From Nocardia alni (GTDB taxonomy: Bacteria > Actinomycetota > Actinomycetes > Mycobacteriales > Mycobacteriaceae): a stretch of 64,000 bases of DNA. This document shows positions 17,287-25,535 of the stretch, in pieces (within the stretch, counting starts at the first letter, position 1; every line of letters starts with the position of its first letter). Where the stretch lies: the NCBI RefSeq assembly GCF_019038435.1, contig NZ_JAGPOX010000020.1, forward strand, positions 22,312-86,311, read 5' to 3'. Made by a program: the position numbers and the translations under genes. The notes beneath the pieces are model-generated. The model was given only the letters and a program-made list of their open reading frames with translations. It made no database searches and was not told the origin of the DNA.

Positions 17287-18864
17287 ATGGCATGGTCGAT
17301 GAGGATCCGCCGATCGAAGCCGGTGCTGGTCGTGATGGCCGCACTGCTCGGGGCGGCGCTGCTGCCGTTGGGTGGGGCGGCGGCCGATCCGCAGTCCGAC
17401 CTCGCCGGTCAGGTGCAGGAATTCCTGGATGTGGGGACGGCATCCGTGCCGCGGGCGGACTGCGGAGCCGGATCTATGCCGGAAACCGGTCTGCAGGGCG
17501 ATGTTCCGGCGGCCGAACGCGACAACGGCCGCAGCGCACAGGGTTACAGCTGCAATATGTCGATGGTCGGCGGATACGCGGGGCGCGGGGGAGGCATCAC
17601 CTCCACCACCTACGACCATTGCTCGTATACCGGAACCTTCTTCCCGGGCGACCTGCTGGGCCAGGCGCAGGGCGTCCAGGTGCTCGACGTCGCCGATCCG
17701 GCGCATCCGGTGTTGTCCGCGACGCTCACCGCACCGGCCATGATGGCCGGGACCTGGGAGAGCCTGAAGGTCAACAGGGCGCGAAAGCTGCTGGTGGGCA
17801 CCGGGGTTCCGTTCCTCGAGGGCGCCGGCTACATGTCGGTCTACGACATCTCCGACTGCGCGCACCCGCGGCTGCTGAATCCGGGCCCGGGGACCGATCT
17901 GCGGATGCCGCTGCCGATCACGACGCACGAGGGCGGCTTCTCCCCCGACGGCCGGACCTATTGGGCCTCGGGGATCGCGCCCGGCTTCGTCAGCGCCATC
18001 GACCTCACCGATCCGGCCAACCCGCACGTGATCTGGCAGGGCCTGACCGGAATCGAGTCGCACGGCTTCGGTATCAGCCCGGACGGTAACCGGATGTACC
18101 TGTCGGCACTGGCCGGATTCACCGTGCTCGACATCAGCGCCGTCCAGCGCCGCGATCCGAATCCGCAGGTCTATCACATCGGCCGCGTGTTCTGGACCGA
18201 CGGCTGGGCCACGCAGCACAGCATTCCGGTCACCTACGGCGGCAAACCGTATCTGTTCACCGTCGACGAGGCCGGCGCGGGCGGGGTGAAGCTCATCGAC
18301 ATCTCCGACGAGCACAACCCGAGGGTCGTGAACAAGATCAAGCTGCAGATCGATCTGCCCGGCCACCTGGACAGCCAGCTGGCCTCCTCGATGGGCGGCT
18401 CGGTGTTCTCCTACGACCCGCACTACTGCGCGGCGGACCGCCCGGATAATCCGACGGCCCTGGCGTGCGGCTGGGAATCCTCCGGCATCCGGGTGTTCGA
18501 CGTGCGAGATCCGTTCCACGCCCGCGAGATCGCGTACTTCAACCCACCCGCGCGAACCGGGCAGAACCTGCAGCGGTGGAACTCCCCGCACGCGATGGCC
18601 TCGCTGATCGGACCACCCGCGCTGGAGGGCTTCTCGATGGCGCGGGCCATCCTGAACGGGAAATTCGATCCGGCCAAGGCGATCTCGCCGCGCTCGGGAA
18701 TGCTCGCGCTCGGCGATCTGTCCACCGACTGGTGTTTCTCCCCGCCCGAGTGGCACGGCAGCCAGCTGTGGACCACCTGCAGCGACGACGGATTCATGGT
18801 CCTGCAACTGCGCAACCAGGTGTATTCCCCACCGACGAACCAGCATTCGATCGTGGGCTCGTAG
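17287..18864 (+). CDS. secreted LVIVD-repeat (beta-propeller-like) protein
   Basis: 525 residues from the ATG at 17287, GGGAG upstream. A signal peptide runs from MRIRRSKPVL through a hydrophobic stretch to GGAAA. The mature part carries LVIVD-type repeats: VQVLDVADPAHPVLSATL, MSVYDISDCAHPRLL, VSAIDLTDPANPHVIW, VKLIDISDEHNPRVV and IRVFDVRDPFHAREIAYF, each a presumed propeller blade. Several cysteines suggest disulfides. No catalytic motif is recognised. The next gene begins on the base after its stop, so the two secreted proteins are made together. A longer in-frame start at 17146 lacks support. Confidence 0.8.
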   Translation: MAWSMRIRRSKPVLVVMAALLGAALLPLGGAAADPQSDLAGQVQEFLDVGTASVPRADCGAGSMPETGLQGDVPAAERDNGRSAQGYSCNMSMVGGYAGRGGGITSTTYDHCSYTGTFFPGDLLGQAQGVQVLDVADPAHPVLSATLTAPAMMAGTWESLKVNRARKLLVGTGVPFLEGAGYMSVYDISDCAHPRLLNPGPGTDLRMPLPITTHEGGFSPDGRTYWASGIAPGFVSAIDLTDPANPHVIWQGLTGIESHGFGISPDGNRMYLSALAGFTVLDISAVQRRDPNPQVYHIGRVFWTDGWATQHSIPVTYGGKPYLFTVDEAGAGGVKLIDISDEHNPRVVNKIKLQIDLPGHLDSQLASSMGGSVFSYDPHYCAADRPDNPTALACGWESSGIRVFDVRDPFHAREIAYFNPPARTGQNLQRWNSPHAMASLIGPPALEGFSMARAILNGKFDPAKAISPRSGMLALGDLSTDWCFSPPEWHGSQLWTTCSDDGFMVLQLRNQVYSPPTNQHSIVGS

Positions 18865-19506
18865 ATGGGCCGCTGGTACCGCCTGGCCGCCTATGCCGCC
18901 TCGGCGCTGATCCTGCTGGTGATCGGCGCCGCGCTGCGGCCGGTGATATTGCCCGAACAGCACACCGCCGCACCGATTCTCACCGACACCGAGATCGGCT
19001 TCGCCCAGGATATGACGGCCCATCACCAGCAGGCGCTGATCATGGTGCAGCGCTTGGACCCCGGGGCCGACCCGATGGTGCTGCGGCTGGCTCAGCAGAT
19101 CGATCAGTCCCAGCGCATGGAGATCGGCGTCATGCTGGGCTGGTTGCGCCTGGCGGATGCTTCCCCCATGACCGAGCATCCGATGGCCTGGATGCACGGC
19201 GCACCCGCGACCTCACCAGAGGGTTCCATGACCATGGTTCCGTCGGCGACCACCATGCCCGGTATGGCTTCCCAGGCCGAACTGGACGGCCTCGCCGCGG
19301 CCCGCGGTCAAGCCGCGTCGGTGCTGTTCCTGCAACTGATGTACCGCCATCACCTGGGCGGCATCGCCATGGCCCGGGCCGCGGACCAGCAAATCACCTC
19401 CGGCGCGGTAAAGCAGGAGGCCAGGGCGATGATCACCGAACAGAGCGAGGATATCGGGCTGATCCTCGCCTTGCTGAGCCAGCTCGGCGCCGCGCCACTG
19501 CCGTAA
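18865..19506 (+). CDS. DUF305 exported or membrane-anchored protein
   Basis: 213 residues. An N-terminal hydrophobic helix (residues 7-26) should anchor or export it. Two DUF305 His/Met motifs follow: FAQDMTAHHQQALIMVQ and FLQLMYRHHLGGIAMA. The family has a ferritin-like four-helix fold and is often linked to copper or other metals; that link is family knowledge and not shown here. The central region is Met-rich (MTMVPSATTMPGM). The ATG directly abuts the stop of the LVIVD gene. The last codons belong to a 38-bp tandem repeat that continues past the stop. Confidence 0.85.
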   Translation: MGRWYRLAAYAASALILLVIGAALRPVILPEQHTAAPILTDTEIGFAQDMTAHHQQALIMVQRLDPGADPMVLRLAQQIDQSQRMEIGVMLGWLRLADASPMTEHPMAWMHGAPATSPEGSMTMVPSATTMPGMASQAELDGLAAARGQAASVLFLQLMYRHHLGGIAMARAADQQITSGAVKQEARAMITEQSEDIGLILALLSQLGAAPLP

Positions 19507-19572
19507 GCGGACCGAACCAACACCACGCCGCGCCACTGCCGCAAGCAGACCGAACCAACACCACGCCGCGCC
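19488..19572. repeat. 38-bp tandem repeat across the end of the DUF305 gene
   Basis: CGCCGCGCCACTG starts at 19488 and 19526, and CGCCGCGCC again at 19564. Two full 38-bp units and a partial third differ at only two positions. The first unit contains the stop codon of the DUF305 gene. A degenerate copy (GTAAGCAGACCGAGTCGACT) is seen near 19674. Confidence 0.8.
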
Positions 19573-19881
19573 CGGCGAGCAGGACGAACAAACATCCGTC
19601 GGCAAACGCCATCCGCGGCCGGAGCATGCTCGATCGCCTGACCGGCAGCACGCACCACTCCACACCACTCGCGTAAGCAGACCGAGTCGACTCCACTCTG
19701 CGAGCGGCCCACAGCGACGCGCGGCCCCCGGGGCCGCAGAAGAGCCTTCGGGCGGGCCCGCAGCGAGCACACACATCACACCAGCGACACAACCGACGGC
19801 CCGGGACCTCCGAACGGCCCGTCGTACCGCCGAGTAACATGACATCCGTACTTTATCCGGCTTCTCGAAATGAGGCAGTAG
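19573..19881. other. gap before glcB
   Basis: Apart from the tail of the 38-bp repeat and its degenerate copy, nothing firm is seen. The glcB promoter must lie at its right end (around 19840-19870); GAGGCAG precedes the glcB ATG. Confidence 0.3.
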
Positions 19882-22065
19882 ATGACAGAGCGGATCCAGG
19901 TCGGCGGGCTTCAGGTCGCGCGCATTCTCCACGAGTTCGTGCAGAACGAGGCGCTCCCCGGCACCGGCGTAGATTCCGCCGCGTTCTGGTCCGGTGCCGA
20001 GGCGATCATCGACGAGCTCGCCCCGCGTAACCGCGCCCTGCTGGCCGAACGCGACGAGATCCAGGGAAAGCTCGACGCCTGGCACGCCGAAAATCCGGGC
20101 ACCGGCTACGACAAGGCCGCCTATAAGCGGTTCCTCACCGAGATCGGCTACCTGCGCCCCGAGCCCGCCGACTTCGCCATCGGCACCGCGGGCGTGGACG
20201 ACGAGATCGCCACCACCGCCGGACCGCAGCTGGTGGTGCCGGTGATGAACGCCCGGTTCGCGATCAACGCCGCCAACGCCCGCTGGGGCTCGCTGTACGA
20301 CGCGCTGTACGGCACCGACGCCATCCCGGAGACCGGCGGCGCGGAGAAGGGCACGAGCTACAACCGGGTCCGCGGCGACAAGGTCATCGAATGGGCCCGC
20401 AACTTCCTGGACGACGCGGTGCCGCTGATCACCGGCTCGCACGTCGGGTCGAAGGCCTACAAGATCGTCGACGGCGAGCTGGAGGTCACCCTCGAGGACG
20501 GCACCGACATCGGCCTGGCCGACGCCTCCGCGCTGGCCGGCTACTTGGGAGATCCAGCCGCGCCATCGTCTGTGCTGCTGCGGCACAACGGCCTGCACAT
20601 CGACATCCAGATCGACCCGTCCTCGCCGATCGGCAGCACCGACACCGCGGGCGTGAAGGATGTCGTGCTGGAGTCCGCCGTCACCACGATCATGGACTTC
20701 GAGGATTCGGTGGCCGCGGTCGACGCCGAGGACAAGGTTCTGGGCTACCGCAACTGGCTGGGCCTGATGAAGGGCGATCTGGCCGAGGAGGTCAGCAAGG
20801 GCGGCAAGACCTTCACCCGCACCATGAACCCGGACCGGGTCTACACCGGTCTCAACGGTAACGACGTTGTGCTGCACGGCCGTTCGCTGCTGTTCGTGCG
20901 CAACGTCGGCCATCTGATGACCAGCGACGCGATCCTGGACGCGCAGGGTAACGAGGTGCCCGAGGGCATCCTGGACGCCCTGTTCACCTCGCTGACCGCG
21001 GTGCACAGCCTGCGCGGCGACGCCAGGGTCTCCAACTCGCGCACCGGTTCGGTGTACATCGTGAAGCCGAAGATGCACGGCCCCGACGAGGTCGCCTTCG
21101 CCAACGACCTGTTCGCCCGGGTCGAGGGCGTGCTGGGCCTGCCGGTCAACACACTCAAGGTCGGCATCATGGACGAGGAGCGCCGCACCACGGTCAATCT
21201 CAAGGCGTGCATCGACGCCGCCCGCGACCGCGTGGTGTTCATCAACACCGGCTTCCTGGACCGCACCGGCGACGAGATCCACACCTCCATGGAGGCCGGG
21301 CCGATGGTCCGCAAGGCCGATATGAAGTCCCAGCAGTGGATCGCCTCCTACGAGGACTGGAACGTCGACACCGGCCTGGCCACCGCCCTGCCGCACAAGG
21401 CGCAGATCGGCAAGGGCATGTGGGCCATGCCGGACCTCATGCACGACATGCTCGAGCAGAAGATCGGCCACCCGCGCGCCGGCGCCACCACCGCCTGGGT
21501 GCCCTCCCCCACCGCCGCGACCCTGCACGCCACCCACTATCACCTGGTGGACGTGTTCAAGCGGCAGGCCGAGATCGCCCGTGGCGGCAAGCGCGCGACG
21601 GTCGACCAGATCCTCGAGATCCCCCTGTCGCCCACCACGACCTGGTCGGCAGAGGAGATCGCCAACGAGTTGGACAACAACTCCCAGTCCATCCTGGGCT
21701 ACGTGGTCCGCTGGATCGACCAGGGCGTCGGCTGTTCCAAGGTCCCCGACATCAATGACGTCGCCCTCATGGAAGACCGTGCCACCCTGCGCATCTCGAG
21801 CCAGCTGATGGCGAACTGGCTGCGCCACGGCATCATCAGCGCCGACCAGGTCGTCGCCAGCCTCGAGCGCATGGCCCCGGTCGTCGACCGCCAGAACGCC
21901 GGCGACGCGAGTTACCGCCCCATGGCCCCGGATTTCGCCTCCAGCGTCGCTTTCCAGGCCGCCAAGGAGCTGATCCTCGAGGGCACGGCACAGCCCAACG
22001 GCTACACCGAACCCATCCTGCACCGCCGCCGCCGCGAGGCGAAGGCGTTGGCCGCCAAGGGCTGA
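19882..22065 (+). CDS. glcB: malate synthase G
   Basis: 727 residues, full length for the G isoform. It condenses glyoxylate and acetyl-CoA to malate in the glyoxylate shunt. Landmarks are the start [39 protein letters not shown] near residue 265, [20 protein letters not shown] with the conserved Arg/Lys region, [17 protein letters not shown], and [23 protein letters not shown] strong terminator follows the stop. Single-gene unit. Confidence 0.97.
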   Translation: MTERIQVGGLQVARILHEFVQNEALPGTGVDSAAFWSGAEAIIDELAPRNRALLAERDEIQGKLDAWHAENPGTGYDKAAYKRFLTEIGYLRPEPADFAIGTAGVDDEIATTAGPQLVVPVMNARFAINAANARWGSLYDALYGTDAIPETGGAEKGTSYNRVRGDKVIEWARNFLDDAVPLITGSHVGSKAYKIVDGELEVTLEDGTDIGLADASALAGYLGDPAAPSSVLLRHNGLHIDIQIDPSSPIGSTDTAGVKDVVLESAVTTIMDFEDSVAAVDAEDKVLGYRNWLGLMKGDLAEEVSKGGKTFTRTMNPDRVYTGLNGNDVVLHGRSLLFVRNVGHLMTSDAILDAQGNEVPEGILDALFTSLTAVHSLRGDARVSNSRTGSVYIVKPKMHGPDEVAFANDLFARVEGVLGLPVNTLKVGIMDEERRTTVNLKACIDAARDRVVFINTGFLDRTGDEIHTSMEAGPMVRKADMKSQQWIASYEDWNVDTGLATALPHKAQIGKGMWAMPDLMHDMLEQKIGHPRAGATTAWVPSPTAATLHATHYHLVDVFKRQAEIARGGKRATVDQILEIPLSPTTTWSAEEIANELDNNSQSILGYVVRWIDQGVGCSKVPDINDVALMEDRATLRISSQLMANWLRHGIISADQVVASLERMAPVVDRQNAGDASYRPMAPDFASSVAFQAAKELILEGTAQPNGYTEPILHRRRREAKALAAKG

Positions 22066-22078
22066 GCCGGCATGCCGC

Positions 22079-22127
22079 ATACGACGAGTCCCCCGGTCGC
22101 GAGCGCCCCGGGGACTCGTCGTATTTG
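22079..22127 (+). terminator. intrinsic terminator of glcB
   Basis: A perfect 15-bp stem pairs ATACGACGAGTCCCC (22079-22093) with GGGGACTCGTCGTAT (22110-22124) and is followed by TTT. It starts 14 bp after the glcB stop. Confidence 0.88.
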
Positions 22128-22446
22128 ACCGGTGGTGCCGCGTGCAGCCTCGGAAAGGACTGGGGGCGAATACTTTTCAGCCGAATCGTCTTCGATCGGA
22201 CAGCCGTCGGCCGCTAGGTGCGCGACCACTCGACGGTCGGACGCGAGGGTACCCCGGGGCTCGATGATAAACACTCGACGCCCATCTCGTCCTCTGATCA
22301 CGCCACACAGCACGGCTTGGACCTGCGGGCCGGGACCACATCCGGACGCTGCTGGGCGACAGTTGTCGCCTCACCGGTGCGCTGCCGTCGGACGGCACAG
22401 CGGTCGACGCTGACTGAACTGATACGTAAGCGATGCAGGACAACCC

Positions 22447-22520
22447 GGCCTATCGCTGCATTTTCCCGCCTCGAAACTCTGGTTCCCGAGGATTCCGCCC
22501 GAAGAATGCAGCCGGAGGCC
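22447..22520. repeat. 74-bp hairpin element, copy 1
   Basis: Runs from GGCCTATCGCTGCATTTT to AATGCAGCCGGAGGCC. The arms pair through CTGCATT/AATGCAG and GGCC/GGCC with some mismatches; the loop is CCCGCCTCGAAACTCTGG and onward. The loop is almost identical to that of copy 2. GGTTCTCC follows the element, as in the other two copies. Confidence 0.8.
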
Positions 22521-22616
22521 GGTTCTCCCGCACCCCGCGACCCGCCAGCCATCAGCGCACGGCCACCACACCGATCCGCGAGCCGCAAGCCGCAAGCCGA
22601 CTCCACGCGACGACCC

Positions 22617-22690
22617 GGCCTCCCGCTGCATTTTTCCGCCTCGAAACTCTGGTTCCCGACAATTCGACCCGGAAAATGCAGCGGGAGGCC
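22617..22690. repeat. 74-bp hairpin element, copy 2
   Basis: GGCCTCCCGCTGCATTTT pairs with AAAATGCAGCGGGAGGCC, an uninterrupted 18-bp stem that extends through TCCG/CGGA after one bulge. This is the best-paired copy and is exactly as long as the other two. Confidence 0.85.
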
Positions 22691-22805
22691 GGTTCTCCGA
22701 TGCCGACCCGCCACCGCACCCACGACCCACCGGGTGTCAGCGCACGGCCCTCGCACTGAACCGTGCTCTGCCGGCCGACCGCACACCATTGCGGGAATAG
22801 CACCC

Positions 22806-22879
22806 GGCCTATCGCTACATTTTGGCGGCTCGGGACGCCGCTTTCGGATAATTCGGGCCGCAAAATGTAGCTGGAAGCC
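22806..22879. repeat. 74-bp hairpin element, copy 3
   Basis: The stem changes in both arms together: CTACATTTT pairs with AAAATGTAG, where copies 1 and 2 have CTGCATT and AATGCAG. The stem extends through GGCGGC/GCCGC. The loop sequence differs from copies 1 and 2. Same 74-bp length, and GGTTCTCC follows. Confidence 0.85.
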
Positions 22880-22923
22880 GGTTCTCCGGTGCCGGCCCGG
22901 CACCGCGCACCTGGCCGATTTGG

Positions 22924-23940
22924 TCAGTGCCGCAACGCCGCTGAGGTGGAGACGTCCATCTTGGATTGCAGTCGTCCCAGGGGGTGAAGCGTGTCGGACA
23001 GGATCCTCTGCGCCTCGATCCAGCCGGAACTGTCGATGCCGAGCGCGTGACGAAGGTAGGCCAACGTGACCTGCTGGACCAGGCTGACGTGGGCAGGGTT
23101 CTCGTCGGTGGTCTCGGCGGCTTCGTAGCCGGAGACGCCGCCCAGGAAGTGTTCCGCGCCGAACAGGGTGAGCAGGCTTTTGTCGCCCGAACTCAGGGTG
23201 TAAGGGTCGATCGTCCAGTCCGCTCCCCGGACCGTCAGCGGAAGGTCGTCGTGATCCCCCGCGACCACGAGAGCCGGGGTGGTCATGGGCGCGAAGTCCG
23301 GGTTTCGCAGCCAGGGGAGGTTTTCGGCCGCGAAGGGGGTCAGATCGTCACCGCCCGTGCCCGCGGTGGCGAGCAGTACGCCCGCCGTGATCCTGGCGTC
23401 GGAGAGGTCCTCTGCCTCGCCGATTTCCGGATCGGTGACGCGCAGGCCCAGCAGGACGCCCGCCGTCTGGCCGCCGAAGGAGTGTCCGGCCGCGGCGATG
23501 CGGCTGCGATCCAGGCGGCCGGACAGACCGGGGACGGCCGCTTCCAGCACGTCGAGGTCGTCCAGGACGCGCTTCATATCCTCGACGCGGTATCGCCACA
23601 TCCGGGGCTTGCGGGGATCGTCTGCGGGCAGGCCCAGTGTCCTGGAGTCCAGATGGGTCGGCTGAATGACCACGAAGCCGTGGGCAGCCCAGTAATCGGC
23701 CAGGGGACCATAGCCGTCCAGCGACGATCCGAAGCCGTGTGCGAACAGGATGATCGGCAGATCACCCCCGGTCACCGGTGCGGACACACGGATACGCAGG
23801 TCCGCACCGCGCTGCGGCGCCGGCAGCACGACCGGCTTGACCGAGACGACGGGGGTGGGCGTGGGCTTACGCGGTTCTGGCGTCCGGGCGTATTCCTCGA
23901 CGCCGACGATTCGCCGCACTGTCTGACCGCTATCGGACAT
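22924..23940 (-). CDS. alpha/beta hydrolase, chlorophyllase / PAF-acetylhydrolase-like
   Basis: 338 residues. The oxyanion segment is LFAHGFGSSLDGYGPLADYW and the nucleophile elbow is AAGHSFGGQTAGVL (Ser near residue 170). Candidate acid and His are in VVAGDHDDLPL and GAEHFLGG. No signal peptide is present, so it should be cytoplasmic. It is divergent from a MerR gene and a MerR-type promoter with a 20-bp spacer points toward it, so it is probably the main target of that regulator. The substrate is unknown; an ester or small xenobiotic is plausible. Confidence 0.85.
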   Translation of the reverse strand: MSDSGQTVRRIVGVEEYARTPEPRKPTPTPVVSVKPVVLPAPQRGADLRIRVSAPVTGGDLPIILFAHGFGSSLDGYGPLADYWAAHGFVVIQPTHLDSRTLGLPADDPRKPRMWRYRVEDMKRVLDDLDVLEAAVPGLSGRLDRSRIAAAGHSFGGQTAGVLLGLRVTDPEIGEAEDLSDARITAGVLLATAGTGGDDLTPFAAENLPWLRNPDFAPMTTPALVVAGDHDDLPLTVRGADWTIDPYTLSSGDKSLLTLFGAEHFLGGVSGYEAAETTDENPAHVSLVQQVTLAYLRHALGIDSSGWIEAQRILSDTLHPLGRLQSKMDVSTSAALRH

Positions 23941-23994
23941 GCCTTGCTCCTTCCTTCGCCTCCGGCGGGAAGTGCCGGAGGGGCCTGTACAATC

Positions 23995-24026
23995 AGGCTA
24001 GAATCTGACGTTGACGTCAGAGGCAA
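23995..24026 (-). promoter_or_regulatory. MerR-type promoter and operator
   Basis: Read on the minus strand, TTGCCT (24021-24026) and TAGCCT (23995-24000) form -35 and -10 boxes with an overlong 20-bp spacer. The spacer contains the dyad CTGACGT-TG-ACGTCAG (24005-24020). An elongated spacer holding the dyad is the hallmark of MerR-activated promoters. It drives the hydrolase gene and lies 34 bp from the merR start. Confidence 0.7.
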
Positions 24027-24059
24027 GGTTTAGTGACCCGCTTCACACGGGGAGGCACG

Positions 24060-24479
24060 ATGCGCATCGGGGAGGTCGCCGCCAGGACGGGTGTCAGCGT
24101 CCGCGCGCTGCGGTACTACGAAGAGCAACACCTGCTCACTCCGGAACGCAGCCCCAGCGGTCAGCGGCATTACCCGGACAGCACGGTCGATCATGTCCTG
24201 CTGATCCAGCAGCTCTACGCCGCCGGTCTGTCCAGCAAGGCGATCGTCGACCTCACGCCGTGCATCGTCGACGGCAATGCCACACCCGAACTCCTCCACC
24301 GGCTGTCGGAACACCGGGACCGCATCGACACCCAGATCACCGAACTGGTCGACACCCGCAATCGACTCGACTCCGTCATCACCGGCGCCACAACGAATAT
24401 GCTCACCGGCCTGCCCTGCCCGGCGAGGGCCGACCGACTCAGGGCCGTTGCCGGCACATCGGAGCCGGTCGAGCACTGA
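24060..24479 (+). CDS. MerR family transcriptional regulator
   Basis: 139 residues from the ATG at 24060 with GGGGAGG upstream. The N-terminus is a classic MerR winged helix: MRIGEVAARTGVSVRALRYYEEQHLL and GQRHYPDSTVD. A helical dimerisation region follows (HRDRIDTQITELVDTRNRLDSVI). The C-terminal part is short and has a single CP pair, so a metal-sensing loop is not clear. It is divergent from the hydrolase and most likely binds the dyad between them. Confidence 0.9.
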   Translation: MRIGEVAARTGVSVRALRYYEEQHLLTPERSPSGQRHYPDSTVDHVLLIQQLYAAGLSSKAIVDLTPCIVDGNATPELLHRLSEHRDRIDTQITELVDTRNRLDSVITGATTNMLTGLPCPARADRLRAVAGTSEPVEH

Positions 24480-24648
24480 GCGCCCGCATATCGCGGATCC
24501 AACACAAGCTGATGGCCTGGGCGCGGGCCGACTCCGCCGCGGCTCACACCTCGCCACGGGAGTGCTCGGCCCGCCGATGCCTCCGCGCAGGGCACGCTCG
24601 GCCGCGGACGCGCAGGGATCGGGCTGATCCCTCTCCGGCACGAATGCC

Positions 24649-24696
24649 GAATCCCCGGTCGCGGTCGACGGGGATTCACCTTCGAGGGCCCTCGAA
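24649..24696. terminator. hairpins between convergent merR and DUF3349 genes
   Basis: GAATCCCCG (24649-24657) pairs with CGGGGATTC (24669-24677). Directly beside it is the perfect 16-bp palindrome TTCGAGGGCCCTCGAA (24681-24696). Both lie just before the 3' end of the minus-strand DUF3349 gene, in the 228-bp gap between the two gene ends. Confidence 0.6.
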
Positions 24697-24707
24697 AAGC
24701 GCTGGAC

Positions 24708-25013
24708 CTACTTCTGCGCCCAGTCGTCATCGATCGGCCACCCATTGGCGACCAGATGCCTACGGACGCGCTCCATGTCGGATTCCAGCGGCATCTCGTG
24801 CGTGAGCTTGGTGATGGCCACGCCGACGTCGACGCGGTCCGCGGGGAGGGCGCCGTGTTCGATGAGCGACTCGATCACCTGAATCACTTCGCCGTGGCCG
24901 AGACGGCGGGTCAGCAGCGCCAGCAGGGGGATGTAGTCGTGCTCGGGCACGCCGTGCGGGTATCCCTCCCGCAACCACTCGACGATCTTGGTCAGTACCT
25001 CGGATAAAGCCAT
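24708..25013 (-). CDS. DUF3349 protein (Rv0543c-like)
   Basis: 101 residues, matching the small actinobacterial DUF3349 family: EVLTKIVEWLREGYPHGVPEHDYIPLLALL at the start and LVANGWPIDDDW at the end. The function is unknown. In M. tuberculosis the homologue Rv0543c lies next to Rv0544c and pitA; the same order occurs here, with about 210 bp to the next gene. Confidence 0.88.
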   Translation of the reverse strand: MALSEVLTKIVEWLREGYPHGVPEHDYIPLLALLTRRLGHGEVIQVIESLIEHGALPADRVDVGVAITKLTHEMPLESDMERVRRHLVANGWPIDDDWAQK

Positions 25014-25173
25014 CGTTTACCAGTTCTGTCGGTCGACACGGAAGGGGCGCCGATGCGTACCGGAGCGCTATGGCGCGGCCGAGGGCCGCACGGCAACCTT
25101 GCTGTCATCGTTGTGCGCCAACGGATTATGCGCAAGCCGAGTGAATCGGACATCCACGAAATTACACGCGAAC

Positions 25174-25202
25174 GCTCCCGGACGTTCATCACGTCCGGGA
25201 GC
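25174..25202 (-). terminator. hairpin downstream of the pitA unit
   Basis: A 12-bp perfect stem pairs GCTCCCGGACGT (25174-25185) with ACGTCCGGGAGC (25191-25202), with a 5-nt loop. It lies 22 bp beyond the stop of the small membrane protein gene. Confidence 0.8.
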
Positions 25203-25224
25203 GCTGTTCACCGATTCGCGGCGC

Positions 25225-25524
25225 CTAGCTCTTCTTGGCGCCGAACAACTGGATGTCGAACGAGTGGCTGATGAAATCCTTGGCGATGTACAGGATTCCG
25301 ACGACCACCGCCAGGATGACGATCGCGAAGCACAAGTAAGCGACCGCCTGCGCGATCGGATTGCGCCCGCCGGCCGTGGCGGTCCCATCCGCCGACACGG
25401 TCGCCGTCTCCATCGACCAGAACCGTACCCCGATCGCGTAGATCAGGGGCAGGCCCGCCCCGAGGATCACCGAAATCAGCACGACCTCGCCGAGCGATTT
25501 CACAATGGCATCGAATGTATGCAT
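25225..25524 (-). CDS. small two-helix membrane protein (Rv0544c-like)
   Basis: 99 residues with two hydrophobic segments (about residues 13-34 and 60-82) and a positively charged end (FGAKKS). It sits 11 bp downstream of pitA on the same strand, as Rv0544c does in mycobacteria, so it is probably an accessory or stability partner of the phosphate transporter. No functional motif is visible. Confidence 0.85.
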   Translation of the reverse strand: MHTFDAIVKSLGEVVLISVILGAGLPLIYAIGVRFWSMETATVSADGTATAGGRNPIAQAVAYLCFAIVILAVVVGILYIAKDFISHSFDIQLFGAKKS

Positions 25525-25535
25525 GCTTATGCTCC

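Larger units (their letters stand above)
22128..22923. other. gene-free region holding the hairpin repeats
   Basis: About 800 bp between the glcB terminator and the end of the hydrolase gene. Open frames here are repeat-derived and are not supported as genes. The three hairpin elements sit in larger repeat units of about 170-190 bp that also share CAGCGCACGGCC (downstream of copies 1 and 2). The segment 22128-22440 shows no feature. Confidence 0.55.

Noticed and set aside
17260..22080. Very long antisense open frames opposite the LVIVD gene and glcB
   Set aside because: They mirror strong genes with known motifs, have no ribosome sites and show the His/Arg/Gly-rich composition of antisense frames in high-GC DNA.
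22298..22903. 201-codon open frame across the hairpin elements
   Set aside because: Its repeated peptide segments come from the DNA repeats; the conserved property is base pairing, not protein sequence.
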